Source of the DNA: Dipteris shenzhenensis
Lineage: Eukaryota > Polypodiophyta > Polypodiopsida > Gleicheniales
Assembly (NCBI GenBank): GCA_047967505.1
Contig: CM106538.1
DNA length: 64,000 nucleotides
Direction: 5' to 3' (one strand)
Shown: positions 44,870 through 56,931 of the stretch, in pieces
How positions within the stretch are numbered: position 1 is the stretch's first letter
How the letters are laid out: every line of letters begins with the position of its first letter
The notes under the pieces: model-generated
Databases searched by the model: none
What the model saw: only the letters and a program-made list of their open reading frames with translations
Told to the model about the DNA's origin: nothing
Program-made: the position numbers and the translations under genes

Positions 44870-45700
44870 ATTTGTTACCGCACACACCGGCCGCGAGAAC
44901 CGTCACATTTTCAAAAGACGAGCCGCAACAGTTGCAAAAGGACTTCGAGCATGAGTGTTCCACGACTCTCTTCGCACGTATCTTTGGTTCACACCCCTCC
45001 AGATCACAGGCTAGAGGTTGGATGCTTGCGGTGCTTCCCCAGGAACTCGTCCCCCACCTTAAGGATGTTCGTTTGTTGGGACGAGGTTTCTTTTAGGTGT
45101 GCCTAGGTTCCCTAGATGTCATGAGAGACTTGCTATAGGCTGGGTTTCTACTTCTAGGCTACAGGAGGATTTTTTTGTTTCCCTTTCAATTGGGCTTTGA
45201 CCGGGCGAGAGGTTTGGTGTGGTAGTAGAGATCCCCCCTCTTCCTGGCGAGCCTTCTTCAGCTGCTGAGGCGGTCAGGATGGATGGGGTACCCAGAGTTA
45301 GGGTCCTTGTCCAGGACCCTAATATTTCAAATGACCACATCATGCTACAGCGACCTGATGGGTCTTTCTTCCGCCAAAGGTTCGAGGTTGCAAGTCGGAA
45401 GGACCAGTGCAGGATTTGCAGGTCCTCGAGGCACTTCGCCAGAGATTGCCCAAAGAAGAAAAAGAGGCCCAGAAAGCAACCAGCTCGTACTAGCTTACGA
45501 CAGAGAACAGGAGTAGGATCCTCCGCTCCACAGGCACTGCCTCAGACACGAGCTCCCCCTCCTCCTAGGGTTGCTCGAGTCCCTCCTGCACCCCGCACCA
45601 CCTGTGGTCCACGGTGGGTCAGGCCCTCTACTACAGAGCATACTTCCACTGCTTCGAAGGCATCCCCCTTGGAGCCTCCTAATACAAAACCATTATTACT
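44870..45700 (+). pseudogene. LINE ORF1 relic with CCHC knuckle
   Basis: The 44872-45096 frame (STTLFARIFGSHPSR, GWMLAVLPQ, LLGRGFF) resembles the DUF4283-type N-terminal domain of plant LINE ORF1. After stops, another frame (45219-45761) has IMLQRPDGSFFRQRFEV and CRICRSSRHFARDC, an exact CX2CX4HX4C knuckle followed by a Lys/Arg-rich tail that would bind nucleic acid. The Pro-rich end is normal for the family. No ORF2 follows: 54-bp repeats begin at about 45700. Confidence 0.7.
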
Positions 45701-45960
45701 AGTTGTAGAACACTTGAGATATCATCACCTCTTAATACAAGACCATTCTTACTATTTGTAGAATACTTGAGATATCATCACTCTTTCCCTTCAGCCCCTA
45801 AGAGGTACCTAATACTTTTGTAGAACACTTGAACCATTCTTACTATTTGTAGAACACTTGAGATATCATCACCTCTTAATATAAGACCATTCTTAGTATT
45901 TGTAGATCACTTTAGATATCATCGCCTCTTAATACAAGACCATTCTTACTATTTGAGAGA
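45700..45960 (+). repeat. About 54-bp tandem repeat, four to five copies
   Basis: Units contain gtagaacacttgagatatcatcacc, tcttaata.aagaccattctta. Copies begin near 45704, 45758, 45849 and 45902, with an insertion of about 37 bp between the second and third. It overlaps the end of the LINE ORF1 relic. Confidence 0.85.
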
Positions 45961-48100
45961 TTAATGGATTAAAGGTTTGAAGCTCATAGGAGATGAAGGA
46001 AGAGAAAGTCAATTTCAACATGAGGACAATAAAACTAATTGGAATATTTTGACTTATGTATTATACCTTTTTGAAGACTATGAATTTAAGTCAGTTTCAA
46101 CATTAGGATGATAAAACTAATTAGAATATTTTGACTTATGTATCATATATTTTTGAAGACTATGAATTTTAATGATGAGAGGCACGCACACTACTTAGTA
46201 AATACACTAGTACTACTACTAGCCTATGACTATTAAGCCTAGTAGCACCAGTGTGATTTTGAGCCTTGTATCAGCCTTTGATAAATTTCTTTCATCGTTA
46301 GTGCAATAGAAATTATTCGCCAAATTTATTCAAAGTGATGATTTTGTAGTCTATAGCCACTATCCTCTGACTCTCGAAAATATATTAAATGTGAGCACCC
46401 ATTTATCTTGTATGATCAACCCTAGACTATGCTGCGATAGGACATTACTAGAACAAAAAAAATATGAATTGATATGGCGATGTTCGGTGTGAAATAACCA
46501 AATTAAGGATTTAATAAGAAAGAAAACAATCAGAATCACCAGGCTATTCAATGGCTCAAATCTGCACAAAAATTATAATGTGCCTCCCAACTCTTATGCA
46601 TTCCAGCTCCTCATGTTTGACAAGAATGCAAACAATAATGAAATCACATTATCTTTAGTTTCAAAGTAAGCAAAGCACCAAAAATAAATGCAAACGTATT
46701 TGGATGAGGAATAAATAGGTATAGATATAGATAGACCTATATATATGCATTCATAGATATAATGATGATTAAAGTTGAACGGTCGTAATAATATTATGTG
46801 TACTATCATTGGGATTAGGACTACTATTGAAAATATTGTATGTAGTAGTAGGAGAACTACCATTAAGGAACACTCTAATAAAATTAGTAATGGTGGTGAC
46901 AAAACTACCACTAGTAGTTTGGTAATTACTCCTAACATCTACAACAAATATTTGATGGGTAGCTAGTATTAGGTCAAAAGGCCCCAATTGTGCTATAACA
47001 ATGGGCCAAAAAAGGGAGTGCTATAGCATCACCTAAGGGTCACTTTTTATCCATGAAAGAAACAAGTCGGTGCAACCTAGGTCATATAGATCTAGGTCAC
47101 GTGGAGTGGTTCACGTCTCTTTCCTTGACAAAAAAGTTACACTACCTTTGATAGTAACTACAAAGATTGCTGCCATAGTGCCGTAGAGTAGCCCCTAGGT
47201 TGCACCATCATCATTTTTTGCTTTTGAGCCATTAAGTTTGATCCACTGATTTTATGTAGAATTATTCTACTATATGTTCACATGTCCTTAATAGGATCTT
47301 GATATAATCCCTTCCATTGTAAGTACTTTTACTATAAGTTTCACATATCCTTAACAAACCACTAGGCTTCAACACAGATTCATTCATATGTTTCAAGCCT
47401 CAAACTCAAACACCCTTGTAAAAGGGATAATGTATTAAAGCTACATTCAATCCATCAAATCTTTTGAATGACAGTTCTATTGAAAATTCATGTATCATCA
47501 ATAGGATTTCATCCCATTATATGTTCATTTGTCTTTAATAGTATATCTAAAAATTCATGTATCTTTATTTATGTCCAAACTTGAGCATTGATTTGTATTT
47601 ATCAAACACAATTTCACTCCACCTATTCTTTAGAATGAAATTTTTTCGCCAAAAGTAGGCCAAACGTAAGGTCTTTCCACATATTCTTAAGAATGAAAAT
47701 TTTGGCCTTATGTTGGCAAGTCTATGAAATGAGGGTAAGGCCAAAGTCTCTGGTACGGTGCATTAGGTCTTGATTAATTCTTCTTTAGGCTTGAATATTT
47801 AATGCATTAACTTCACGACTATTATTTATGCTTGAACTTGTAATGTATTAATTTGATGACTTAGGATTTTATGAAGTTATATCTAACATGCCTCAAATTT
47901 AATGGAAATTAATATCCTACATAACACAACAAAGTATCATCATATCCCTTTCCAAAATCAATGCTACCTAGCAACTCTCTTGGCATTTTCACTGCCTTGC
48001 ATTTGAGTTAGCTATGATGAAGAATGTTGCCTGCCTTTGGAACCTCTTAGAGTTACCGTTAGCATGATCTAATTTCACGTATCCCAAAACTTGAGACTTG
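45961..48100. other. AT-rich non-coding stretch
   Basis: About 2.1 kb with a near-duplicate phrase (aaactaattRgaatattttgacttatgtat, near 46030 and 46110) and otherwise no supported feature. Confidence 0.5.
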
Positions 48101-48590
48101 GAGATTCCCATATCACACCAGCGGTAGCTGTCTTGTCCACTCTCAATGCTAGTAAGAGCTGGGCCCCATAGACCGGTAAAAGAAGTCTTTTTGGAGGTTC
48201 AATTTTTTCCCTCCGTCTTCTGCAGGCCCCATGATGAAATAGGATGTATTCATCACCCTACATTTAATGCAAGAATTAACACAACTTTTTTTGGACCTGA
48301 CTATGCAGTTTACATCCCAAAATTGGTGCTAAAATTGCAAACTAGGAGATTCCCATATCACACCAACAGTAGCTGTCTTGTCCATTCTCAACACTAGTAA
48401 GAGCCGGTCCCCATAGACCGGTAAAAGAAGTCTTTTTGGAGGTTCAATTTTTTGCCTCCGTCTTCTCCGGCCCCATGACAGAATAGGATATATTCACCAC
48501 CCTACATTTAATGCAAGAATTGACAACTTTTTTTGGACATGACTATGCAGCTTACATCCCAAAATTGGTGCTAAAATTGCATACTGGGCA
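48101..48590 (+). repeat. 245-bp tandem duplication
   Basis: Copies start at 48101 and 48346 (gagattcccatatcacacca...). Both contain tagaccggtaaaagaagtc, tttggaggttcaatttttt and ttacatcccaaaattggtgc. They flank the foldback array on its left. Confidence 0.9.
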
Positions 48591-48718
48591 TCTCCATTTG
48601 CCGGGGGGTGTCCCTATCCCTAGCGACCCCTTGGACTTGCTCTATTTGTCTAGTTGTGTCTCTCCACAAAAATCGGAGTGGGGCCTATTTTTCCCATCTA
48701 GTAAAACTATATGCATCA

Positions 48719-48830
48719 ATATGTATGTATGTATGTATGCATGCATGCATGCATGCATACATCCATGTATGTATGTACACACACACACATGTATGTATGT
48801 ATGTATGTATCATGTATGTATGTGTACTAA
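48719..48830 (+). repeat. (TATG)/(CATG) microsatellite
   Basis: ATGT, ATGC and (CA)n runs; same word set as the microsatellite loops in the foldback units to the right. Confidence 0.88.
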
Positions 48831-48843
48831 AACTACTAAAACT

Positions 48844-49037
48844 ATATGCATCAAATAATGTTGTTGATCAATTTTTGGCATACCCCACCAAAATCAAGAC
48901 CCCCATTGCAAAGAAAGGTAAGGAACACAAGTGCTTGTTCTTATGCTCATGAGACAACAAAATGCATGACATAGGTAACCAATGGGGTCTTACTTTTGAT
49001 GTTTGTATGTATGCATGTATGTATATATGTACATACA

Positions 49038-49073
<36 letters not shown>

Positions 49074-49607
49074 TGTATGTATGTATATGTATATGTTGAT
49101 GCATATATGTATATATTGATGTATATATTGATGCATACAATTTTGATATATGGAGAAAATGGACATGAAAACCATCTAAATTGGCTCTTGTCGTTCGATT
49201 TGATATATGACATGATCCCATTTGGATTTGTAAGTACAAAGATATGGGGTCCTACTTTTAGGGCCTGAATGCCTAAAATAGGCAGCACGTTAAAGCGCTA
49301 CCTATTTCATGCATTTAGGCCTCAAAAGTAGGATCCCATTGGCAACACAATGGGGTCCTAGTTTTGAGGCCTAAATGCATGAAATAGACAGCGCGTTAAC
49401 GCGCTGTCTATTTTAGGCATTTAGGCCCTAAAAGTAGGACCCCATATCTTTGGACTTACAAATCCAAATGGGATCATGTCATATATCAAATCGAATGACA
49501 AGAGCCAATTTAGATGGTTTTCATGTCCATTTTCTCCATATATCAAAATTGTATGCATCAATATATACATCAATATATACATATATGCATCAACATATAC
49601 ATATACA

Positions 49608-49639
<32 letters not shown>

Positions 49640-49846
49640 ATGTATGTATGTATGTATGTACATATATACATACATACATACATACAAACATCAAAAGTAA
49701 GACCCCATTGGTTACCTATGTCATGCATTTTGTTGTCTCATGAGCATAAGAACAAGCACTTGTGTTCCTTACCTTTCTTTGCAATGGGGTTCTTGATTTT
49801 GGTGGGGTATGCCAAAAATTGATCAACAACATTATTTGATGCATAT
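48844..49846. repeat. About 1-kb inverted repeat (foldback unit, head to head)
   Basis: The left end (atgcatcaaataatgttg at 48846) returns as its reverse complement at the right end (caacattatttgatgcat, about 49827-49844), and the arms match all the way in: the 'ggcatacccc...aaaatcaaga' block, the 'aacacaagtgcttgttc' block, a TATG microsatellite, 'ggagaaaatggacatg', 'gatatatgacatgatccc' and 'ggggtcctac'. The centre is near 49345 between two core palindromes. Arms are about 500 bp with few substitutions and length changes in the microsatellite. Confidence 0.9.
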
Positions 49847-49927
49847 GTTTTGAGGCCTAAATGCATGAAATAGACAGTGCGTTAACGCGCTGTCTATTTT
49901 AGGCATTCAGGCCCTAAAAGTAGGACC

Positions 49928-50001
49928 CCGTATCGTTGGACTTGCATAAAATAGACAGCGCGTTAACGCGCTGTCTATTTTATGCAAGTCCAACGATACG
50001 G
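49928..50001. repeat. Perfect 74-bp palindrome
   Basis: Arms of 37 bp with no spacer, centred on GTTAAC between 49964 and 49965, outer ends ccgtatcg/cgatacgg. Every base pairs. Immediately right, another half-core (cgcgctgtctatttt) starts, so the palindrome sits inside a longer chain. Confidence 0.95.
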
Positions 50002-50354
50002 TTAACGCGCTGTCTATTTTAGGCATTCAGGCCCTAAAAGTAGTACCCCGTATCGTTGGACTTGCATATCCAAATGGAGTCATGTCGTATTCAAATCGCA
50101 AGGCAAGATCCAATTTAGATGGTTTTCATGTCCATTTTCTCCATCAACTAAAACTATATTCATCAAATAATGTTGTTGATAATTTTTTGGCATACCCCCC
50201 CAAAATCAAGACTTCCATTGCAAAGAAAGGTAAAGAACACAAGTGCTTGTTCTTATGCTCACGAGACAACAAAATGCATGACATGGGAAACCAATGGGGT
50301 CTTACTTTTGATGTTTGTATGTATATATATGCATGTACATACATACATACATAG

Positions 50355-50401
<47 letters not shown>

Positions 50402-50485
50402 TGTATGTATGTATGTATATGTTGATGCATATATGTATATATTGATGCATACAATTTTGATATATGGAGAAAATGGACATGAAAA

Positions 50486-50718
50486 TCATCTAAATTGTCT
50501 CTTGCCGTTTGATTTGATATATGACATGACCCCATTTGGATTTGTAAGTCCAAAGATACGGGGTCCTACTTTAAGGGCCTGAATGCCTGAAATAGGCAGC
50601 GCGTCATCTAAATTGTCTCTTGCCGTTTGATTTGATATATGACATGACCCCATTTGGATTTGTAAGTCCAAAGATACAGGGTCCTACTTTTAGGGCCTGA
50701 ATGCCTGAAATAGGCAGC
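50486..50718 (+). repeat. 116-bp tandem duplication at a broken core
   Basis: The segment tcatctaaattgtctcttgc... through ...aggcagcgcg occurs twice in a row; the first copy's core is cut after gcgcg at about 50603 and the second copy starts there. One copy carries ctttaaggg, the other cttttaggg. Confidence 0.9.
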
Positions 50719-51181
50719 GCGTTAACGCGCTGCCTATTTCATGCATTTAGGCCTCAAAATTAGGATCTCATTGTGTTGCCAATGGGGTCCTACTTTTGAG
50801 GCCTAAATGCATGAAATAGGCAGCACGTTAACGCGCTGCCTATTTTAGGCATTCAGACCTTAAAAGTTGCATATCCGAATGGGGTCATGTCATATATCTA
50901 ATCGAATGGCAAGATCCAATTTAGATGGTTTTCATGTCCATTTTCTCCATCAACTAAAACTATATTCATCAAATAATGTTCTTTATCAATTTTTGGCATA
51001 CCTTCCCTAAAATCAAGACTCCCATTGCAAAGAAAGGTAAGGAACACAAGTGCTTGTTCTTATGCTCATGAGACAACAAAATGCATGAAATAGGGAACCA
51101 ATGGGGTCCTAATTTTGCTGTATGTATGTAAGTATGTATATATGTATGTATATACATATATATATATCTATATGTGTATAT

Positions 51182-51215
<34 letters not shown>

Positions 51216-51896
51216 ATATGTATATATATGTATATGTATATGTATATGTTGATGCATATATGTATATATTGATGTATATATTAATGCATACAATTTTGAT
51301 ATATGGAGAAAATGGACATGAAAACCATCTAAATTAGCTCTTGTCGTTCGATTTGATATATGACATGATCCCATTTGGATTTGTAAGTCCAAAGATATGG
51401 GGTCCTACTTTTAGGGCATGAATGCCTGAAATAGGCAGCGCGTTAACGTGCTACCTATTTCATGCATTTAGGCCTCAAAAGTAGGACCCCATTGGCAACA
51501 CAATGGGGTCCTAGTTTTGAGGCCTAAATGCATGAAATAGATAGCGCATTAACGGGCTGCCTATTTTAGGCATTCAGGCCCTAAAAGTAGTACCCTGTAT
51601 CTTTGGACTTGCATATCCAAATGGGGTCATGTGATATATCAAATGGAACGGCAAGATCCAATTTAGATGGTTTTCATGTCCATTTTCTCCATCAACTAAA
51701 ACTATATTCATCAAATAATGTTGTTGATCAATTTTTGGCATACCCGCCCAAAATCAAGACCCCCATTGCAAAGAAAGGTAAAGAACACAAGTGCTTGTTC
51801 TTATGCTCATGAGACAACAAAATGCATGACATGGGAAACCAATGGGTTCTTACTTTTGATGTTTGTATGCATGTATGTATGTATATATATGCATGT

Positions 51897-51950
<54 letters not shown>

Positions 51951-52633
51951 GTATGTATATGTTGATGCATATATGTATATATTGATGTATATATTGATGC
52001 ATACAATTTTGATATATGGAGAAAATGGACATGAAAATCATCTAAATTGGCTCTTGCCGTTTGATTTGATATATGATATGACCCCATTTGGATTTGTAAG
52101 TCCAAAGATACGGGGTCCTACTTTTAGGGCCTGAATGGCTGAAATAGGCAACGCGTTAACGCACTGCCTATTTCATGCATTTAGGCCTCAAAAGTAGGAC
52201 CCCATTGTGACCCCATTGTGTTGACAATGGGGTCCTACTTTTGAGGCCTAAATGCATGAAATAGGCAGCGCGTTAACGCGCTGCCTATTTCAAGCATTCA
52301 GGCCCTAAAAGTAGCACCCCGTATCTTTGGACTTGCATATCCGAATGGGGTCATGTCATATATCAAATCGAATGGCAAGATCCAATTTAGATGGTTTTCA
52401 TGTCCATTTTCTCCATCAACTAAAACTATATTCATCAAATAATGTTGTTTATCAATTTTTGGCATACCCTCCCAAAATCAAGACCCCCATTGCAAAGAAA
52501 GGTAAGGAACACAAGTGCTTGTTCTTATGCTCATGAGACAACAAAATGCATGAAATAGGCAACCAATGGGGTCCTAATTTTACTATATGTATGTAAGTAT
52601 GTATATATGTATGTATATACATACATATATATC

Positions 52634-52688
<55 letters not shown>

Positions 52689-53603
52689 ATGTATATGTTG
52701 ATGCATATATGTATATATTGATGCATACAATTTTGATATATGGAGAAAATGGACATGAAAACCATCTAAATTGGCTCTTGTCGTTCGATTTGATATATGA
52801 CATGATCCCATTTGGATTTGTAAGTCCAAAGATATGGGGTCCTACTTTTAGGGCCTGAATGCCTAAAATAGGCAGCGCGTTAACGCGCTACCTATTTCAT
52901 GCATTTAGGCCTCAAAAGTAGGACGCCATTGGCAACACAATGGGGTCCTAGTTTTGAGGCCTAAATGCATGAAATAGACAGCGCGTTAACGTGCTGCCTA
53001 TTTTAGGCATTCAGGCCCTAAAAGTAGTATCCCGTATCTTTGGACTTGCATATCCAAATGGGGTCATGTCATATATCAAATGGAACGGCAAGATCCAATT
53101 TAGATGGTTTTCATGTCCATTTTCTCCATCAACTAAAACTATATTCATTAAATAATGTTGTTGATCAATTTTTGGCATACCCCCCCAAAATCAAGACCCC
53201 CATTGCAAAGAAAGGTAAAGAACACAAGTGCTTGTTCTTATGCTCATGAGACAACAAAATGCATGACATGGGAAACCAATGGGGTCTTACTTTTGATGTT
53301 TGTATGTATGTATATGCATGTACATACTTACATACATACATATATATATATATGTATGTATGTATATGTTGATGCATATATGTATATATTGATGCATACA
53401 ATTTTGATATATGGAGAAAATGGACATGAAAATCATCTAAATTGGCTCTTGCCGTTTGATTTGATATATGACATGACCCCATTTGGATTTGTAAGTCCAA
53501 AGATACGGGGTCCTACTTTTAGGGCTTGAATGCCTGAAATAGGCAGCGCGTTAACCAATGGGGTCCTACTTTTGAGGCCTAAATGCATGAAATAGGCAGC
53601 GCG

Positions 53604-53773
53604 TGACATGATCCCATTCGGATATGCAAGTCCAAAGATACGGGGTCCTACTTTTAGGGCCTGAATGCCTGAAATAGGCAGCGCGTTTAAACGCGCTGCC
53701 TATTTCAGGCATTCAGGCTCTAAAAGTAGGACCCCGTATCTTTGGACTTGCATATCCGAATGGGATCATGTCA
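53604..53773. repeat. 170-bp palindrome with one mismatch
   Basis: Arms of 85 bp without spacer, centre TTT|AAA at 53688/53689, outer ends tgacatgatccc/gggatcatgtca. One mismatch (gggcc against ggctc, right arm near 53718). It starts right after a cut core (gcgcg at 53603). It is the last unit of the main array. Confidence 0.95.
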
Positions 53774-53810
53774 TATATCAAATCGAATGGCAAGATCCAA
53801 TTAGTTCTAT

Positions 53811-55440
53811 CGTACTAGAAATGAATGCATCTAACCACTATGTTGAGTGCTCATCTAGTATCCTGTAGACTATTATGTTAAACTCAATACGTGACCACAA
53901 ACTCAAGCATAAGAGGAGCATGATTCAAGTGAAATAATTGGCAAAGACACTTTGTAACTAGTATCCTGCTGCATCTAATGGAAAATATGCACCAGGCGTT
54001 AACAAGCTTCTATTTCCACCCCTATAAGCAAACTCGTATCCTATAGTATGAAAAACTTTAAGGAAAACATTGCACTTAATGCATCAATTAAGCGAGTGAC
54101 TACTCATCATGCACAATCGAACAATCATCAAGGAAAGTCTAGTCTAAGCAAGTTGAAGCAAAAAACCAATATCTATTCGGATCTATGCCATGGTGTATCC
54201 GCCAACCATGAGTAGCAAAAGAACCTATGGAAAAAGCAAAATAGGGATTATGCCACTCTACCATGATCACTTCCATGCTACAAATAAGGGAATACATAGT
54301 CGTTTTAGGGTACTTTTAGGGTTCATTCCCAACCACTAAAAAGAGAGCCAATGCTATCTATTTGTATTCCTAAAATCTTTATGAACATTATCATGTTCAA
54401 TATAAGGATAGGAGCCAGCTCAATGGGTAGTCTTAAACAAATATATATACTATTCGAATTTTAACCTTATGCAAAAGCTTTTTTTTTAACACAAAGTAAA
54501 ACTTGATTATACATATAGATGGGAATCACATCACCATTGTAAGTATGTATTTAGTAATTAAGTTGAAAATATTCCCTTCGAAAAATAGCTCAATTAACAT
54601 AGTACCCATATTATATATCCAAAATTTACAAGATCTCATTCATACCATTAGATTGTTTTCATCACTTGTCATAAGTACTAACCTCAATTGGCATTATGTA
54701 TTTGCGTCAAAATAGTTTTTAGTATAGGATATAATGGAGCAATATATTTATGTAATATCTAGTGATCATAGTTTCTAATATAGGATAAAATGGAGCATAG
54801 AGTAATGTTGTCATTCAAAAATGATAATATACCTTCTTTGACCATATACAAGTATCATGCATTCATTAAAAAAGTTAGTCATAAACTGCAATATAATGTG
54901 CCCATAATGCATGTACATTAAATCTTCACATGTTAGAATGTGAGAAACGGAATAATTTACCTATGAAATCAGGGATCAATGTAGGAAATGGTCTTCTATG
55001 CACACATATATGCTAAGGGTCCATCTAATACAATATTGAAAATTGATACGAGTATAAGTGTATGCATCCATCGGTGATGTATATGAGTGTATGCATCCAT
55101 TTGTGATTTATATTGTTGTACTAATCCATGATGCTTTACGGCTTGAGTTGTTTGTAGCGCAATTAATCACAACAATGTTGTATTCAAGCATTTCCTGCAA
55201 GCAATCTCCATCCCTCCCTTTCCTGCTTACTCTTTCGGCCACCTCCACCCTCTTGTTGCCCTTCAAGACTGCCTCTTGCCTCCTCGCCTCCTTGCTTCCT
55301 CACCTCCTTGCTTCTTTGCCTTCTCACCTCCTTGCATCATGCTTGTTGCTGGCAATTCCAAGGCTCTCACCCCCTCATTGGCCAGCTCCTCTACTCCTCA
55401 CGTCATCCTTCCCCTCATTTTGGTGTCTCCAATGAATAGC
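53811..55440. other. AT-rich non-coding stretch
   Basis: About 1.6 kb, no gene or repeat recognised. A pyrimidine-rich segment (55200-55330) repeats 'cctcctTgcTtc' and gives spurious open frames. Confidence 0.5.
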
Positions 55441-55534
55441 TTGGGGGTCTTGTTTTTGGAGGGGAGAAGCATAAGAATGGCAACACGTTAATGCACTGTC
55501 ATTTTTCGTGCTTTTGCCACCCAAAAACAAGACC

Positions 55535-55650
55535 TGCAAAGCCCTTGCTTAAGCTTGAATGAGCCTCTTGATTTTGGGCGGTCAAGTCATTTTTGACCAT
55601 TATACCCCCAAAATCAAGAGGCTCATTCAAGCTTAAGCAAGGGCTTTGCA
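55535..55650. repeat. Perfect 44-bp inverted repeat with 28-bp loop
   Basis: Left arm 55535-55578 (tgcaaagcccttgcttaag...), right arm 55607-55650 its exact complement; the loop contains a smaller ggtcaa...ttgacc hairpin. Just left (55475-55510) a diverged core 'ggcaacacgttaatgcactgtcattttt' relates it to the main array. Confidence 0.93.
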
Positions 55651-56139
55651 AGCATTGCAAGTCCAATAAATGAAATCAATCAGATTAGGAATTGGCAAAC
55701 TCGATTTGAAAATGGTCAAAAATACTTTGTCTTTGAATAATGCCTTGGATCATGGGATGGGGTCCCATGAACCTGCTGCCTGTGATGACGAATAGTTCTG
55801 CCCTCAACTAAAGGTGACGTGTGTAGTAGTAAAAGGATAGCCCTGATGGAATCTCTAAGGGGTCTTGATTTTGGCCATGATTTGCACGTTCTAGCACTTG
55901 AGCCATACATCAATTTCCAACACTTGAGGCATATAGTGGCTTTGCCCACGCAACGTTTCCAGCTGCAATCCAAGCATCAAGCAATCTCATATTCTGTATC
56001 CAGAGACATCACAAGGGGTAGAGCCTCCTTTTGGTAGTCTCACTAGCAATATGTATTGAAAAAAAAAAATATTCAATTATTATATTCTTCCTTGCTATAT
56101 GAATGCTCTTAATGCATCCAAATTGTAGAACTACTTCAA

Positions 56140-56900
56140 TACTACTTCTTAGTTATATTGTATAATAACCTCCATATGTATGCTCGTGAGACAACAAAAA
56201 AGAGACCTGGCAACCCAAAAATGATAGCGCATTGATGTGCTGCCATTTTTAGGCTACCAGGCCTCTTTTTTAATGTCTCCTGAACATAAGAACAAGCAAT
56301 TGTATTCCTTACCTTTCTTTCCAATGGGGGTCTTGATTTTGGGGGTATATGCCAAAAGTTAATAAACAACATTATTTAATGCATGTAGTTTTATTAAATA
56401 GATAAAATAGGCATGAAAACATCTAAATTGGCTCTTGCCATTCGATTTGATGTATGACATGATCCCATTTGGATTTGTAATTCCAAAGATACGGGGTCTT
56501 ACTTTTAGGGCTTGAATGCTTGAAATAGGCAGTGCGTCAATGCGCTGCCTATTTCATACATTTAGGCCTCAAAAGTAGGACCCCATGTAGGAGCAAATGA
56601 GGTCCTACTTTTGAGGCCTGAATGCATGAAATAGGTAGCACACTAACAAGCTACCTATTTCAAGAATTCAAGCCCTAAAAGTAGGACCCCGTATCTTTGG
56701 ACTTACAAATCCCAATGGGATCATGTCCTATATCAAATCGAACGGCAAGAGCCAATTTAGATGGTTTTCATGCCTATTTTCTCCATCAATCAAAACTGTA
56801 TGCATGAATATATACATCAAGATATGCATCAATATATACATAATGTATGTGTATATATACATACATACATACATACATGTGTGTGTGTGTGTGTGTGTAT

Positions 56901-56931
<31 letters not shown>

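Larger units (their letters stand above)
48590..53810. repeat. Foldback array with GCGCGTTAACGCGC cores
   Basis: A chain of related units. Each has a left arm A ('...cttgcatatccaaatgg...ttttcatgtccattttctcc'), a conserved block B ('aaaatcaagacccccattgcaaag...acaacaaaatgcatgaca'), a TATG/GT/CA microsatellite, the reverse complement of A, then two palindromic cores (about caggcattc..ataggcagcgcgtt and mirror) separated by 'aatggggtcc'. Direct-repeat starts are near 50058, 50866, 51604, 52328, 53041 and 53743, so periods shrink from about 800 to 702 bp. About 17 full or half cores lie here. Open frames rich in Tyr-Ile-His-Thr are microsatellite artefacts; no transposase is seen. Confidence 0.92.

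Noticed and set aside
55058-55435. 125-codon Leu/Ser/Pro-rich frame resembling a signal peptide protein
   Set aside because: Comes from a pyrimidine-rich stretch with repeated 'cctccttgcttc' words; composition artefact.
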